NCBI GenBank assembly: GCA_031551965.1
Contig: JAVBMW010000009.1
Location: forward strand, 62,001 to 126,000
Reading direction: 5' to 3'
Source of the DNA: CALVGQ01 sp031551965
Lineage (GTDB): Bacteria; Bacillota_I; Bacilli_A; Erysipelotrichales; Erysipelotrichaceae
DNA: 64,000 nt
Shown here: positions 44,697-52,912 of the stretch, one piece after another
How the letters are laid out: each line of letters starts with the position of its first letter
Numbering within the stretch: position 1 is the stretch's first letter
The notes under the pieces: model-generated
Databases searched by the model: none
Told to the model about the DNA's origin: nothing
Seen by the model: the letters and a program-made list of their open reading frames with translations, nothing else
Translations under genes and position numbers: made by a program

Positions 44697-44723
44697 CTAA
44701 TGAAAGGCTCTTTTCAGAGCCTT
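44697..44723 (-). terminator. Hairpin terminator after ccpA
   Basis: A perfect stem AAGGCTCT/AGAGCCTT with a GAAA tetraloop starts at the ccpA stop. The tail is only partly T-rich (TCATTAG), so read-through into lgt is possible. Confidence 0.65.
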
Positions 44724-45741
44724 ATTTTGTAGATTGACGTGGAGTGTATAAATAACTTAATTCAATTTCATTATTTCCTTCTTCATTTCTAGCCACTCCA
44801 TCTTCTTCAAGCTGTTGAACATTCAACATTTTAGTCATCACACGCATAGACACTGAACCCAAATCATAAGAAGGAATTGAGAAACTTGAGATTTCAGGAC
44901 GAACCATTGAATTGTATTTAGTATCTAAAACACAAACCACTTCCATTTCATCAGGAATACTTATGTTGTTTTCAACGGCAGCGTTTAAAATTGCAAATGC
45001 TTGACTATCACGGTTTGCCAAAATCATACTATGACGATGATCTTTTAAATATTTTGCTGCAAATTTGTATGTTGAACGATAATCATCAGGAATTTCAATA
45101 AATCCATTAAATTCTTTACCGTATTTAGCAAAAGCACGTTTTGCACCTTCAACCATTAAACGAGTAGCATTGTTGTTTTTACGGTCTTCTAATACACCAA
45201 TGTTCTCTATTCCTTTTTCAATATAATTACATATCAGTTCAAATACTGCTTTTTCTGTATCTACAAAAACAGAACTGATATTTTTATCAGACATACGATT
45301 GCCAATAATAACGATCGGAATATTATATTTATTCAACTCATTGATATCATTTTGTGTTAAACGATCATTATAAATAATAACTCCATCAACACGAGATTTA
45401 ATAATTGTTTCAATTGTATCACTGATTTCATTAATACCTTCTGTTGTTGTATGAAGCATTACATTGTATTTATCAATTTTTGCAACATCCAAAAGCCCAT
45501 TAATAATCTGACCAGTATACGTAAAACTTGCTTCAGGAATAACTAATGCAATTGTCGTTGTTTTTTGTAAAGCTAATCCTTGTGCAATTGCATTAGGTTT
45601 ATAACCTAATTTTTCAATGGCTTCTTCAACTCTTTGTTTTGTATTACCACGCACAACATCTGATCCGTTAATAACACGAGATACTGTCGCTAAGGATACA
45701 CCAGCATGGTTTGCTACATCATATATTGTAACTCTTTTCAT
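44722..45741 (-). CDS. ccpA: Catabolite control protein A (LacI family)
   Basis: A 339-residue LacI-family regulator. The HTH 'VTIYDVANHAGVSLATVSRVINGS' (residues 3-26) and hinge 'KPNAIAQGLA' match CcpA closely, and the core is a periplasmic-binding-like fold that would bind HPr-Ser-P. The gene order murC-ytxG-ytxH-ccpA resembles Bacillus, where CcpA lies downstream of the same genes; this supports the name over other LacI members. Some core residues differ from Bacillus CcpA, so the effector response is not certain. Confidence 0.85.
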   Translation of the reverse strand: MKRVTIYDVANHAGVSLATVSRVINGSDVVRGNTKQRVEEAIEKLGYKPNAIAQGLALQKTTTIALVIPEASFTYTGQIINGLLDVAKIDKYNVMLHTTTEGINEISDTIETIIKSRVDGVIIYNDRLTQNDINELNKYNIPIVIIGNRMSDKNISSVFVDTEKAVFELICNYIEKGIENIGVLEDRKNNNATRLMVEGAKRAFAKYGKEFNGFIEIPDDYRSTYKFAAKYLKDHRHSMILANRDSQAFAILNAAVENNISIPDEMEVVCVLDTKYNSMVRPEISSFSIPSYDLGSVSMRVMTKMLNVQQLEEDGVARNEEGNNEIELSYLYTPRQSTK

Positions 45742-45757
45742 ATTTCACCAACTTCTA

Positions 45758-46363
45758 TTATTTTTCTTCTGTTTTAAGCCATTTTTTAAGTGAATCTACA
45801 GCTTTTTCAGCTACTTCAATTGTTTTTTCTTTAGCATTTTCAACAGTTTCAGCAACTTTTGGATTACTCATTATTTCATCAATACCATCTTTAGCAACTT
45901 CAACTCCCTTATTAACAAATTTAGTAGTTTCATCAACAACAGTATTGTATGTTTTCATAAATTCTTCATTTTGTTTTAATTTATCGATTTCGTTTTGTAC
46001 TTGAGCAGCAACTTTTTCATAAGTTTCGGTTACCGTTTCTTTAGCTTCATTTACTTTTTCATTCACTGTAGGATCTTCTTTGATTTCTTTGATCTTAGCT
46101 TTAGTTTCATCTACGACCCATTGACTCTTTTCTTCTACATACTTCACAGTTGATTTAAATTGTTCACTTTCAACAATTTCTTTTGAAGTATTACGAATTA
46201 AATCTATAAACTGATTGATTACTTTCATTGCATCATTTTTAACTTCTGTTGCTTCTTTTTGCTTTGCAGCATCATCACAATTTACATCTTCACCAGCAAT
46301 TTCTTCAATCTGTTTCATTAGTTCTTCAACTGTTTGATCTACATTTTTTTCATTTTCATTCAT
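45758..46363 (-). CDS. YtxH-like amphipathic helical protein
   Basis: A 201-residue, Lys/Glu-rich protein made of long amphipathic helices with repeated 'VxExxK' heptad-like patterns, similar in style to LEA-like and YtxH proteins. It has no membrane segment. The ATG at 46363 is used because AAGGAGAAG precedes it; an earlier ATG would overlap that ribosome site. It overlaps the DUF948 gene by eight bases. In Bacillus the matching position, ytxG-ytxH-ytxJ upstream of ccpA, is a stress-inducible operon; function is not established. Confidence 0.7.
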   Translation of the reverse strand: MNENEKNVDQTVEELMKQIEEIAGEDVNCDDAAKQKEATEVKNDAMKVINQFIDLIRNTSKEIVESEQFKSTVKYVEEKSQWVVDETKAKIKEIKEDPTVNEKVNEAKETVTETYEKVAAQVQNEIDKLKQNEEFMKTYNTVVDETTKFVNKGVEVAKDGIDEIMSNPKVAETVENAKEKTIEVAEKAVDSLKKWLKTEEK

Positions 46364-46742
46364 GAATTTCTTCTCCTTCATTATTTAGAACAGTAACCTC
46401 TTGTACTGTATCTTCCTTTTTTAAATGACTCTTTAAATCTTCTACCTTATTCACAACATATTGACTTGCCTGATGCATTGCATCAGTTGCAGAATCATGA
46501 AACTTATCTAAACTATCAGAATATTTTACAACTGTATCCAGTGGAGCCTGAGCTTTATCAAGACTTAAATTGATGTCATTCACTGTTGTTTCTAGTTGCT
46601 GAATCCTTTTTGTTGCCTCTATTACAAAGGCACTACACTTTCTGATAAAGAAAATCAAGAATAGGAGTACCGCAGCACCAAGCGTAGGTAGTAATAATTC
46701 TGACACATCTTTAAGAGAAACAATTAACTGTTCAACATGCAT
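46356..46742 (-). CDS. DUF948 family membrane protein (YtxG-like)
   Basis: A 128-residue protein with one N-terminal TM helix (about 13-33) and a helical coiled-coil tail containing 'LETTVNDINLSLDKAQAPLDTVVKYSDSLDK', the DUF948 pattern. The ATG with AGAGG upstream is preferred to a GTG three codons earlier that overlaps it. First gene of the operon ending with ccpA, behind a strong promoter with a CcpA-type site. Confidence 0.8.
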   Translation of the reverse strand: MHVEQLIVSLKDVSELLLPTLGAAVLLFLIFFIRKCSAFVIEATKRIQQLETTVNDINLSLDKAQAPLDTVVKYSDSLDKFHDSATDAMHQASQYVVNKVEDLKSHLKKEDTVQEVTVLNNEGEEIHE

Positions 46743-46760
46743 TAATTTCACCTCTTCTAT

Positions 46761-46809
46761 ATCATACCGTTTTATGAAAACTTTTTCAAGAATATGTTAG
46801 CGTTTCCAT
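46761..46809 (-). promoter_or_regulatory. Promoter of the ytxG-ytxH-ccpA operon with an upstream cre site
   Basis: TTGAAA (46789-46784), 17 bases, TATGAT (46766-46761) on the minus strand, about 20 bases before the ribosome site. Six bases upstream of the -35 box, at 46809-46795, lies ATGGAAACGCTAACA, which matches the cre consensus WTGNAANCGNWNNCW at every position. A site upstream of the -35 box is the placement seen in CcpA-activated promoters, so positive autoregulation is possible. Confidence 0.7.
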
Positions 46810-46861
46810 TCAGTATTTTACCATTGCTGATTTAGTTTATTCATATATTAATTAAAACGAC

Positions 46862-46890
46862 TGAAAAAAAAATTAAAAAAACAAGATCTT
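46862..46890 (-). terminator. Terminator after murC
   Basis: Stem AACAGGA/TCTTGTT (one G-U) followed by seven T on the minus strand, overlapping the murC stop codon. Confidence 0.75.
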
Positions 46891-48199
46891 AGTCCTGTTT
46901 TAAAATATGTTTTACCTTCTCACTTAAATGATAAATATCTTTACTTGACATAAATAAATATACTGCTGGTGCATAACTTGCTAAAAGTTTAGCACCTTCC
47001 ATATCTTCTGTTAATATTTGAGAATTCTCAATATCTTTTTGAAGATAACTAATATCAATATCTACACCATCATCATGATCATCAATACTTGTAAAATCAC
47101 ATAACATCACTTCATCAGCTTTTGATAATGCCGCAACAAACTCATCTTTAAAATAATAAACACGTGATGCTCGATGCGGTTTAAAAATTGCGACTATTTT
47201 TCTGTTTGGATAACGCAAACGAGTTGAATCAATAGTAACAGAAACTTCTGTAGGATGATGTGCATAATCATCAATGAAGATATTATCATCAACTTCCTCA
47301 ATCACATAACGTCGCTTTACGCCATGAAACATTTGAAGTCCTGCTTCTATATCCACTGGTTTGATTTGATTCAATAAACCGATTGCAATGACTCCAAGGC
47401 TATTCCATAGTAAATGTCTTCCTACAAAAGGCAAGGTAAAACGATAAACAAATAAACCATGATCCAGAACATCAAAGCTCATTTCAGTTGGAGTTTCAAT
47501 TATATTTATAGCACGATAATTGTTTTCTTCATCAAGACCATACGTGAAGGTAGGACAATTAAAATTTGCCTTCTTTACTTCTGGATCATCTCCAAAAACG
47601 ACCATTGCATTTTGTACATTGTTTGAAAACTCTTCATAACTGCTACGGTAATCATCAGTATCTTTAAAATAATCTACATGATCGATCTCAATATTTGTTA
47701 TTATCGCATAATTAGGTTTATATGCTAAAAAATGACGACGGAATTCACAAGATTCCACTACAAGTTGAGTTGTTTCTTTACTAATTACTCCAGTGCCATC
47801 ACCAATCAAAAATCCTGTTGGCTTGTTATAATTCAGCATACTGGAAAGCATACCGGTTGTCGTTGTTTTTCCATGACTTCCAGCAACACTAAAACTCATA
47901 TAATCTTTCATGAGTTCTCCTAAATATTCATGATAACGAAAACATGTACATGTTGGATTATTTCTTGCCTCTTTGACTTCACTAAATTCTTCATTAAAAG
48001 CATTTCCAATGATCACTGTAGCTCCATCCGGAATTTTATCTTGATCAAAAACACGAATTTCGATATTACGTTCAATTAGTGGTGTTTCTGTAAAAAAATG
48101 TTTATCTAAATCAGAGCCTAATACCTCGTGACCTAGATCATGAAGTATACAAGCCAAAGCAGCCATCCCAGTTCCTTTTATACCGATAAAATAGATCAT
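46889..48199 (-). CDS. murC: UDP-N-acetylmuramate--L-alanine ligase
   Basis: Adds L-alanine to UDP-MurNAc in peptidoglycan synthesis. The 436 residues start 'MIYFIGIKGTGMAALA', have the P-loop GSHGKTTTTG near 107, 'EIDHVDYF' and 'FIDDYAHHPTE'. The start is set by AGGAGAC before the ATG; an upstream in-frame start would lie in the preceding gene. A terminator follows, so it ends the trmB-to-murC unit. Confidence 0.96.
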   Translation of the reverse strand: MIYFIGIKGTGMAALACILHDLGHEVLGSDLDKHFFTETPLIERNIEIRVFDQDKIPDGATVIIGNAFNEEFSEVKEARNNPTCTCFRYHEYLGELMKDYMSFSVAGSHGKTTTTGMLSSMLNYNKPTGFLIGDGTGVISKETTQLVVESCEFRRHFLAYKPNYAIITNIEIDHVDYFKDTDDYRSSYEEFSNNVQNAMVVFGDDPEVKKANFNCPTFTYGLDEENNYRAINIIETPTEMSFDVLDHGLFVYRFTLPFVGRHLLWNSLGVIAIGLLNQIKPVDIEAGLQMFHGVKRRYVIEEVDDNIFIDDYAHHPTEVSVTIDSTRLRYPNRKIVAIFKPHRASRVYYFKDEFVAALSKADEVMLCDFTSIDDHDDGVDIDISYLQKDIENSQILTEDMEGAKLLASYAPAVYLFMSSKDIYHLSEKVKHILKQD

Positions 48200-48209
48200 A
48201 GTTTGTCTC

Positions 48210-48854
48210 CTAATCAAAATCATCAAACAAAGTCAAATTACGCTCAACTGTTTTATCTTCTTCAGTTGTCTTTTCCGATTCTGGTAAAGATTGAATAAGA
48301 CTTTCAAAATCTGCATCTTCTTGAAATAAACCTTGTTGTATAACATATTTATCTGCCGGTTCTTCATACACTTCTTCGATCAAATCATCAATCGTCAAAA
48401 GTTCTTCTTCAACTTCAGTATATACATATTCATCTTTTTTATTTCCATCAACATTCGCACCATAAATCGGACTTAATACTGTTCCTAAAACACTATCTGA
48501 TTTCATCATTTTCTTACGCACAGGCTGAACAAAAGATGGTGTACTTTCACTATCATCGGGTTCTTCAAGCAACCCAAAAATAGGACTGATCACCTTTGTA
48601 AATTCATATTCTGTTTTTCTTTCGATATTCTTTTTCACGGAAGTTTTTTCTTTGACTTCATCAACATCAATCATTACCGATCTAGTTTCTTTTTTTAATA
48701 CTTCTTTTTTTACATCATCTTTAATTTCGACTCTTTCAGTAACTTTCGATGAAATCTTTGATGGATTTTCAACAATTAAATTTTTTTCTTCTACGTCTTC
48801 TTCAATAGGCTCTTCAATTTCTTCAAATAAGCTATCAATTAATTTTTTAATCAT
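48210..48854 (-). CDS. Acidic protein with SPI[FY]G repeats upstream of murC, function unknown
   Basis: A 214-residue, strongly acidic and probably disordered protein. Two similar segments, 'VISPIFGLLEE' (about 88-98) and 'VLSPIYGANVD' (about 127-137), stand out. It has no TM segment. In Bacillus, the gene just upstream of murC region encodes the translocase SftA, whose linker carries comparable motifs as I recall, so this may be a shortened or analogous division-linked protein; that is inference. It ends ten bases before murC. Confidence 0.65.
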   Translation of the reverse strand: MIKKLIDSLFEEIEEPIEEDVEEKNLIVENPSKISSKVTERVEIKDDVKKEVLKKETRSVMIDVDEVKEKTSVKKNIERKTEYEFTKVISPIFGLLEEPDDSESTPSFVQPVRKKMMKSDSVLGTVLSPIYGANVDGNKKDEYVYTEVEEELLTIDDLIEEVYEEPADKYVIQQGLFQEDADFESLIQSLPESEKTTEEDKTVERNLTLFDDFD

Positions 48855-48872
48855 AGATCATTACCTCTTTCC

Positions 48873-49601
48873 TTAATCATTAGACTCATCACCATACACA
48901 TCATGAACTCCACCCATATCTTCTTCAGTAATTGAATCAAATTCTTCAATTTCTGAATCAATACTTATTCCAGCTAATTCCTCGATTCTTCCCGATTCTT
49001 GAAAATTAACCTCAAATAAATCTACTTGTTCACGAACATATTCAGTACTTGGTTTACTTGAATAGATTGAAATTACCTTCTCTTCGTTAATTTCAACAGT
49101 CTTAGCAATTTTAAACATCATCACAACTAAATCTGTTACATTAGCATATTCAGTATAAGCAAAAAAATTGACTGAACCTAGCTTTACAGTAATATAAACT
49201 TCATTTGATCCCATATCATAGATTTGTAGATCATATTTTAATTTTTGTTCATTAAAATCGATATAAGTACCATTTAAAGTAATCAAAGCATTTGTATTTT
49301 GATCTGAACTTGAAGTTATATTGTAGTAACGAGAGCCAATAACATGAGCAATATCTAAATTCATGATAAATTCTTGATTATTATAAACAAAAATAATGCA
49401 TGTTTGACTTGAATAGCGTCTACCTACACTTGGTTCTGTATAATAACGATACAGAATTTTATTATTGTCCGCTTTATCTTCAATTTTTACATCTTTAATT
49501 AAATTGATTTTAGCGATTAAGTTTTCCTTTAAACTTGCAGGTTGCAATGTTGTACATCCAGCGAGCATAAAAACACTTAAAAGAATGATTATTTTTTTCA
49601 T
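48873..49601 (-). CDS. Lipoprotein of unknown function
   Basis: A 242-residue lipoprotein: MKKIIILLSVFMLAGC gives lipobox LAGC. The mature protein is a mixed domain with no motif I know, ending in an acidic tail. It lies between trmB and the acidic SPI[FY]G protein; all are on the same strand with short gaps. AGGAGG precedes the ATG. Confidence 0.78.
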   Translation of the reverse strand: MKKIIILLSVFMLAGCTTLQPASLKENLIAKINLIKDVKIEDKADNNKILYRYYTEPSVGRRYSSQTCIIFVYNNQEFIMNLDIAHVIGSRYYNITSSSDQNTNALITLNGTYIDFNEQKLKYDLQIYDMGSNEVYITVKLGSVNFFAYTEYANVTDLVVMMFKIAKTVEINEEKVISIYSSKPSTEYVREQVDLFEVNFQESGRIEELAGISIDSEIEEFDSITEEDMGGVHDVYGDESND

Positions 49602-49636
49602 GGCATCCTCCTAGAGATAGTTTAACATATTTTCAG

Positions 49637-50284
49637 TCAAATCACATCTGTTTTCTTTTGCCAAATAGCTCTATAGATCGGTTGATTCAAACTCATAAAA
49701 TAAGCTTCATATTCTGAAATGGCATCCTCAGAATGTTCCTCACTTCTAAAATCGACATATACTTCTTTTAGAAGCCAACCACATTTACTAAATTCACATA
49801 ATGAAAATTCAAACAATGTTTTGTTGTCCGTTTTCATAATAATACAGCCATTTTCAGTTAAGCATTCTTTATACATATTTAAATAGCGTTGATGTGATAA
49901 ACGACGCTTTTTATAGCCACTTTTAGGCCAAGGATCTGAAAAATTCAAATGGATAACATCTATTTCTCCATTATCAAACCAAGTTGAAAAATCATCTGCG
50001 TTAAGCGCAATAAATTTTTGATTACTACAATCAAATTCTAACGCTTTTTTTATTGCAACTGCTGCAACATTGCGTTCTTTTTCAATTCCTATCCAAGCAA
50101 TATTTGGATTCAGTTGAGCCATTTGAATTATATAATCGCCTTTACCCATTCCAATTTCGACATGGATTTCTTCTCTATTTAACAAAGATTTCCATCTTCC
50201 TTTATATTGACTTGGATTTTGTAAAACAAGTTCTTTATTTTCTTCTAAAAATGGTTCAGCCCATGATTTCTTACGCATTCTCAT
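49637..50284 (-). CDS. trmB: tRNA (guanine-N7-)-methyltransferase
   Basis: Methylates G46 of tRNA. The 215 residues have the SAM motif EIGMGKGDYI (about 40-49), 'LNADDF', 'NFSDPWPKSGYKKRRL' with the catalytic region, and 'FKTDN'-like 'MKTDNKTLFEF'. All are TrmB signatures. GAGGAAT precedes the start. It heads the group leading to murC. Confidence 0.96.
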   Translation of the reverse strand: MRMRKKSWAEPFLEENKELVLQNPSQYKGRWKSLLNREEIHVEIGMGKGDYIIQMAQLNPNIAWIGIEKERNVAAVAIKKALEFDCSNQKFIALNADDFSTWFDNGEIDVIHLNFSDPWPKSGYKKRRLSHQRYLNMYKECLTENGCIIMKTDNKTLFEFSLCEFSKCGWLLKEVYVDFRSEEHSEDAISEYEAYFMSLNQPIYRAIWQKKTDVI

Positions 50285-50345
50285 AATAATTCCTCAATTC
50301 CTTGTCCATTTTATCAAATTACAGCAACAAATGAAAGTTGTAAAA

Positions 50346-50373
50346 ATAGACAAACTCCATTGAGTCTGTCTAT
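50346..50373 (-). terminator. Terminator after pnp
   Basis: A 12-base-pair stem with one G-U and an AATG loop, followed by five T on the minus strand, just beyond the pnp stop. Confidence 0.9.
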
Positions 50374-50381
50374 TCATTTAA

Positions 50382-52556
50382 CTAATCTCTTTTTTTGAAA
50401 ACTCTTTTTTCACCTTGTGGACGTTCTTTGCGTTCAGGTTCAACATATCCTTCAGGTTTATCAAGCAAATCGCGAGCAGATACATTTACACGACCTTTTT
50501 CATCGATTTCAGTAACTACAACACGAACGATATCGCCAATTTTTAATACGTCTTCTGGTTTTTCAACACGACTCCATGAAATCTTAGATACATGTAATAA
50601 TCCATCAGTTGTACCAAACAATTGTACAAAAGCACCAAATTTTTCAATGCGATTAACTTTTGCTTCAAATATTTCGCCAACTTTTGCATCACGAACAATG
50701 TTTTCAATCATTGTACGAGCTTTAGCAAGTGCTTCTTTGTCACTATGATAAATTACACAATTACCATCATCATTGATATCGATTTTAACATCATTACAAT
50801 CGGCAATGATTTGATTGATGACTTTACCACCAGTACCGATAACATCTCTGATTTTATCAACAGGAATTGTAAGAGTAACCATTTTAGGAGCATATTGACT
50901 AACTTCAGGTCGAACTTCACCGATTGCAGCCAACATGTTATCCATGATAGCGTCACGGCCACGTTTTGCCTGTGCTAATGCTTCTTCTAATATTTGACGG
51001 TTGATTCCTTCAATTTTAATATCCATTTGTAACGCAGTAATTCCATCTTTTGTACCTGCTACTTTAAAGTCCATATCTCCATAATGATCTTCCATACCTT
51101 GAATATCAGTAAGTACAGTATAGCTATCACCCCAGGTAACTAGACCCATTGCAATACCTGCTACTGGCGATTTGATTGGGACCCCTGCAGCCATAAGAGC
51201 CATAGAACCTGCACAAATACTTGCTTGTGAACTAGAACCATTTGATTCAAGTACTTCTGCAACCAAACGAACAGTATATGGGAAATCAACTTCACTTGGA
51301 ATAACTTGTAATAGTGCTTTTTCTCCTAAAGCACCATGACCGATTTCACGGCGTCCTGGTGTTCCCATACGCCCTGTTTCACCTACAGAATAAGGTGGGA
51401 AGTTATAGTGATGTATAAAACGTTTTGATTCAACTTCAGTTAAGTCATCAATAATTTGATTATCACCCAATGCTCCTAAAGTACATACACTCAATACTTG
51501 AGTTTCACCACGTGTAAATAGTGCTGAACCATGTACACGAGGCAATAAATCAACTTGGCTATTCAAAGGACGTAATTCATCGATTTGACGGCCATCTGGA
51601 CGAATCTTCTCTACACTGATCAAACGGCGAACTTCACCGGCAACTAGATCATGACAATATTCTTTTGCTTGTTTAACAGCTTTTTCTTTCGCTTTATCAT
51701 TTTCATATTCTTTAGCTTCAAATAAGGCAGCCATTTCTGCAGTAATATCATCAATTGCACCATAACGAACTAATTTTTCATGGATTCTTACTGCTTCTTC
51801 TAATCTTTGTCTTCCTTTTTCATCGATTTCAGCAACTATTGCTGGATCAATTTCATAAAGTTTAACTTCCATTTTTTCTTTACCGCAAGCAGCTTTGATT
51901 TCTTCTTGGAATGCACACAACATTTTAATATGGTCATGTCCAAACATTAATGCATCGATCATAGCTTGTTCAGATACTTCTTTAGCACCTGCTTCAACCA
52001 TGTTGATTGCTTCTTTAGTTCCCGCAACAGTTAAATTGATATCAGATTGATTCATTTGTTCAACAGTTGGATTAATGATGTATTGTCCATCTACACGTCC
52101 TACAATAACTCCTGCAATCGGACCATTGAAAGGAATATCAGAAACGCATAATGCTAATGATGCTCCAAACATTGCTGCCATTTCTGCAGAAACATCTGTA
52201 TTCGCAGATAATACAGTATTCACTACTTGAACTTCATTTCTAAATCCTTCCGCAAATAATGGACGGATTGGACGGTCGATCATACGAGCAGTCAGTGTTG
52301 CATGCTCACTAGGTCTTCCTTCACGTCTTAAAAATCCTCCTGGGATTTTACCAACTGAATATAATTTTTCTTCAAATGAAACAGTTAATGGAAAAAAGTC
52401 TATATCTTTTGGAGTGTGGTTAGCAGTTGCTGCAGATAGCACAACTGTATCCTCATAGCGTACAAGCACGGACCCCCCTGCTTGTTTGGCGATTTCGCCT
52501 GTTTCGACTGTTAGATTTCTACCACAGAAATCTAAACTAAATACTTGTTTAGTCAT
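50382..52556 (-). CDS. pnp: Polynucleotide phosphorylase
   Basis: A 3'-5' phosphorolytic exoribonuclease of 724 residues. It has two RNase PH domains (about 1-210 and 310-545), a KH domain ('IPVDKIRDVIGTGGKVINQI' near 565) and a C-terminal S1 domain ('GEIFEAKVNRIEKFGAFVQLF' near 625). In Bacillus, pnp follows rpsO; here the two are 5.8 kb apart on the same strand. It is probably transcribed alone. Confidence 0.97.
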   Translation of the reverse strand: MTKQVFSLDFCGRNLTVETGEIAKQAGGSVLVRYEDTVVLSAATANHTPKDIDFFPLTVSFEEKLYSVGKIPGGFLRREGRPSEHATLTARMIDRPIRPLFAEGFRNEVQVVNTVLSANTDVSAEMAAMFGASLALCVSDIPFNGPIAGVIVGRVDGQYIINPTVEQMNQSDINLTVAGTKEAINMVEAGAKEVSEQAMIDALMFGHDHIKMLCAFQEEIKAACGKEKMEVKLYEIDPAIVAEIDEKGRQRLEEAVRIHEKLVRYGAIDDITAEMAALFEAKEYENDKAKEKAVKQAKEYCHDLVAGEVRRLISVEKIRPDGRQIDELRPLNSQVDLLPRVHGSALFTRGETQVLSVCTLGALGDNQIIDDLTEVESKRFIHHYNFPPYSVGETGRMGTPGRREIGHGALGEKALLQVIPSEVDFPYTVRLVAEVLESNGSSSQASICAGSMALMAAGVPIKSPVAGIAMGLVTWGDSYTVLTDIQGMEDHYGDMDFKVAGTKDGITALQMDIKIEGINRQILEEALAQAKRGRDAIMDNMLAAIGEVRPEVSQYAPKMVTLTIPVDKIRDVIGTGGKVINQIIADCNDVKIDINDDGNCVIYHSDKEALAKARTMIENIVRDAKVGEIFEAKVNRIEKFGAFVQLFGTTDGLLHVSKISWSRVEKPEDVLKIGDIVRVVVTEIDEKGRVNVSARDLLDKPEGYVEPERKERPQGEKRVFKKRD

Positions 52557-52650
52557 TTATTTACCTCATCTATTTTTTCCTAGTTATATTATCACACTTT
52601 CACTATAAAAGATACATGTATTTTCACTTATAAGGCTTTAATCAAGCTTT

Positions 52651-52680
52651 AAAAAGACAAGAATCATGAAATTCCTGTCT
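52651..52680 (-). terminator. Terminator after the GIY-YIG gene
   Basis: Ten-base-pair stem AGACAGGAAT/ATTCTTGTCT with a six-base loop and five T on the minus strand; the stop codon lies inside it. Confidence 0.8.
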
Positions 52681-52912
52681 CAATTAATTTTAATTTTTTC
52701 TCACGTGATAATTGTTTAATTTGATATTCTCTTTGCATAGCTACAACTTTATCTTCATATTCTTCGTAATAAACTAAAGTAACAGGAGTTCTATTTTTTG
52801 TATATTTCGCCCCTTTTTTTGCTTGATGCATTTCAATACGATGTTCAAGATTATTCGTCCAACCAGTATATAATGTTTCATCTGCACATTTTAAGATATA
52901 AACATAATTCAT
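52664..52912 (-). CDS. GIY-YIG domain protein (UPF0213/YhbQ-like)
   Basis: An 82-residue single-domain GIY-YIG nuclease-like protein. 'YVYILKCADETLYTGWT' holds the (V/G)Y-Y(T)G motif, with the catalytic Arg in 'NNLEHRIEMH' and Glu in 'MQREYQIK'. Stand-alone forms are common and not mobile; a repair or DNA-end role is presumed. Its ATG follows the ABC permease stop by no gap, so it is the last gene of that unit. Confidence 0.85.
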   Translation of the reverse strand: MNYVYILKCADETLYTGWTNNLEHRIEMHQAKKGAKYTKNRTPVTLVYYEEYEDKVVAMQREYQIKQLSREKKLKLIETGIS

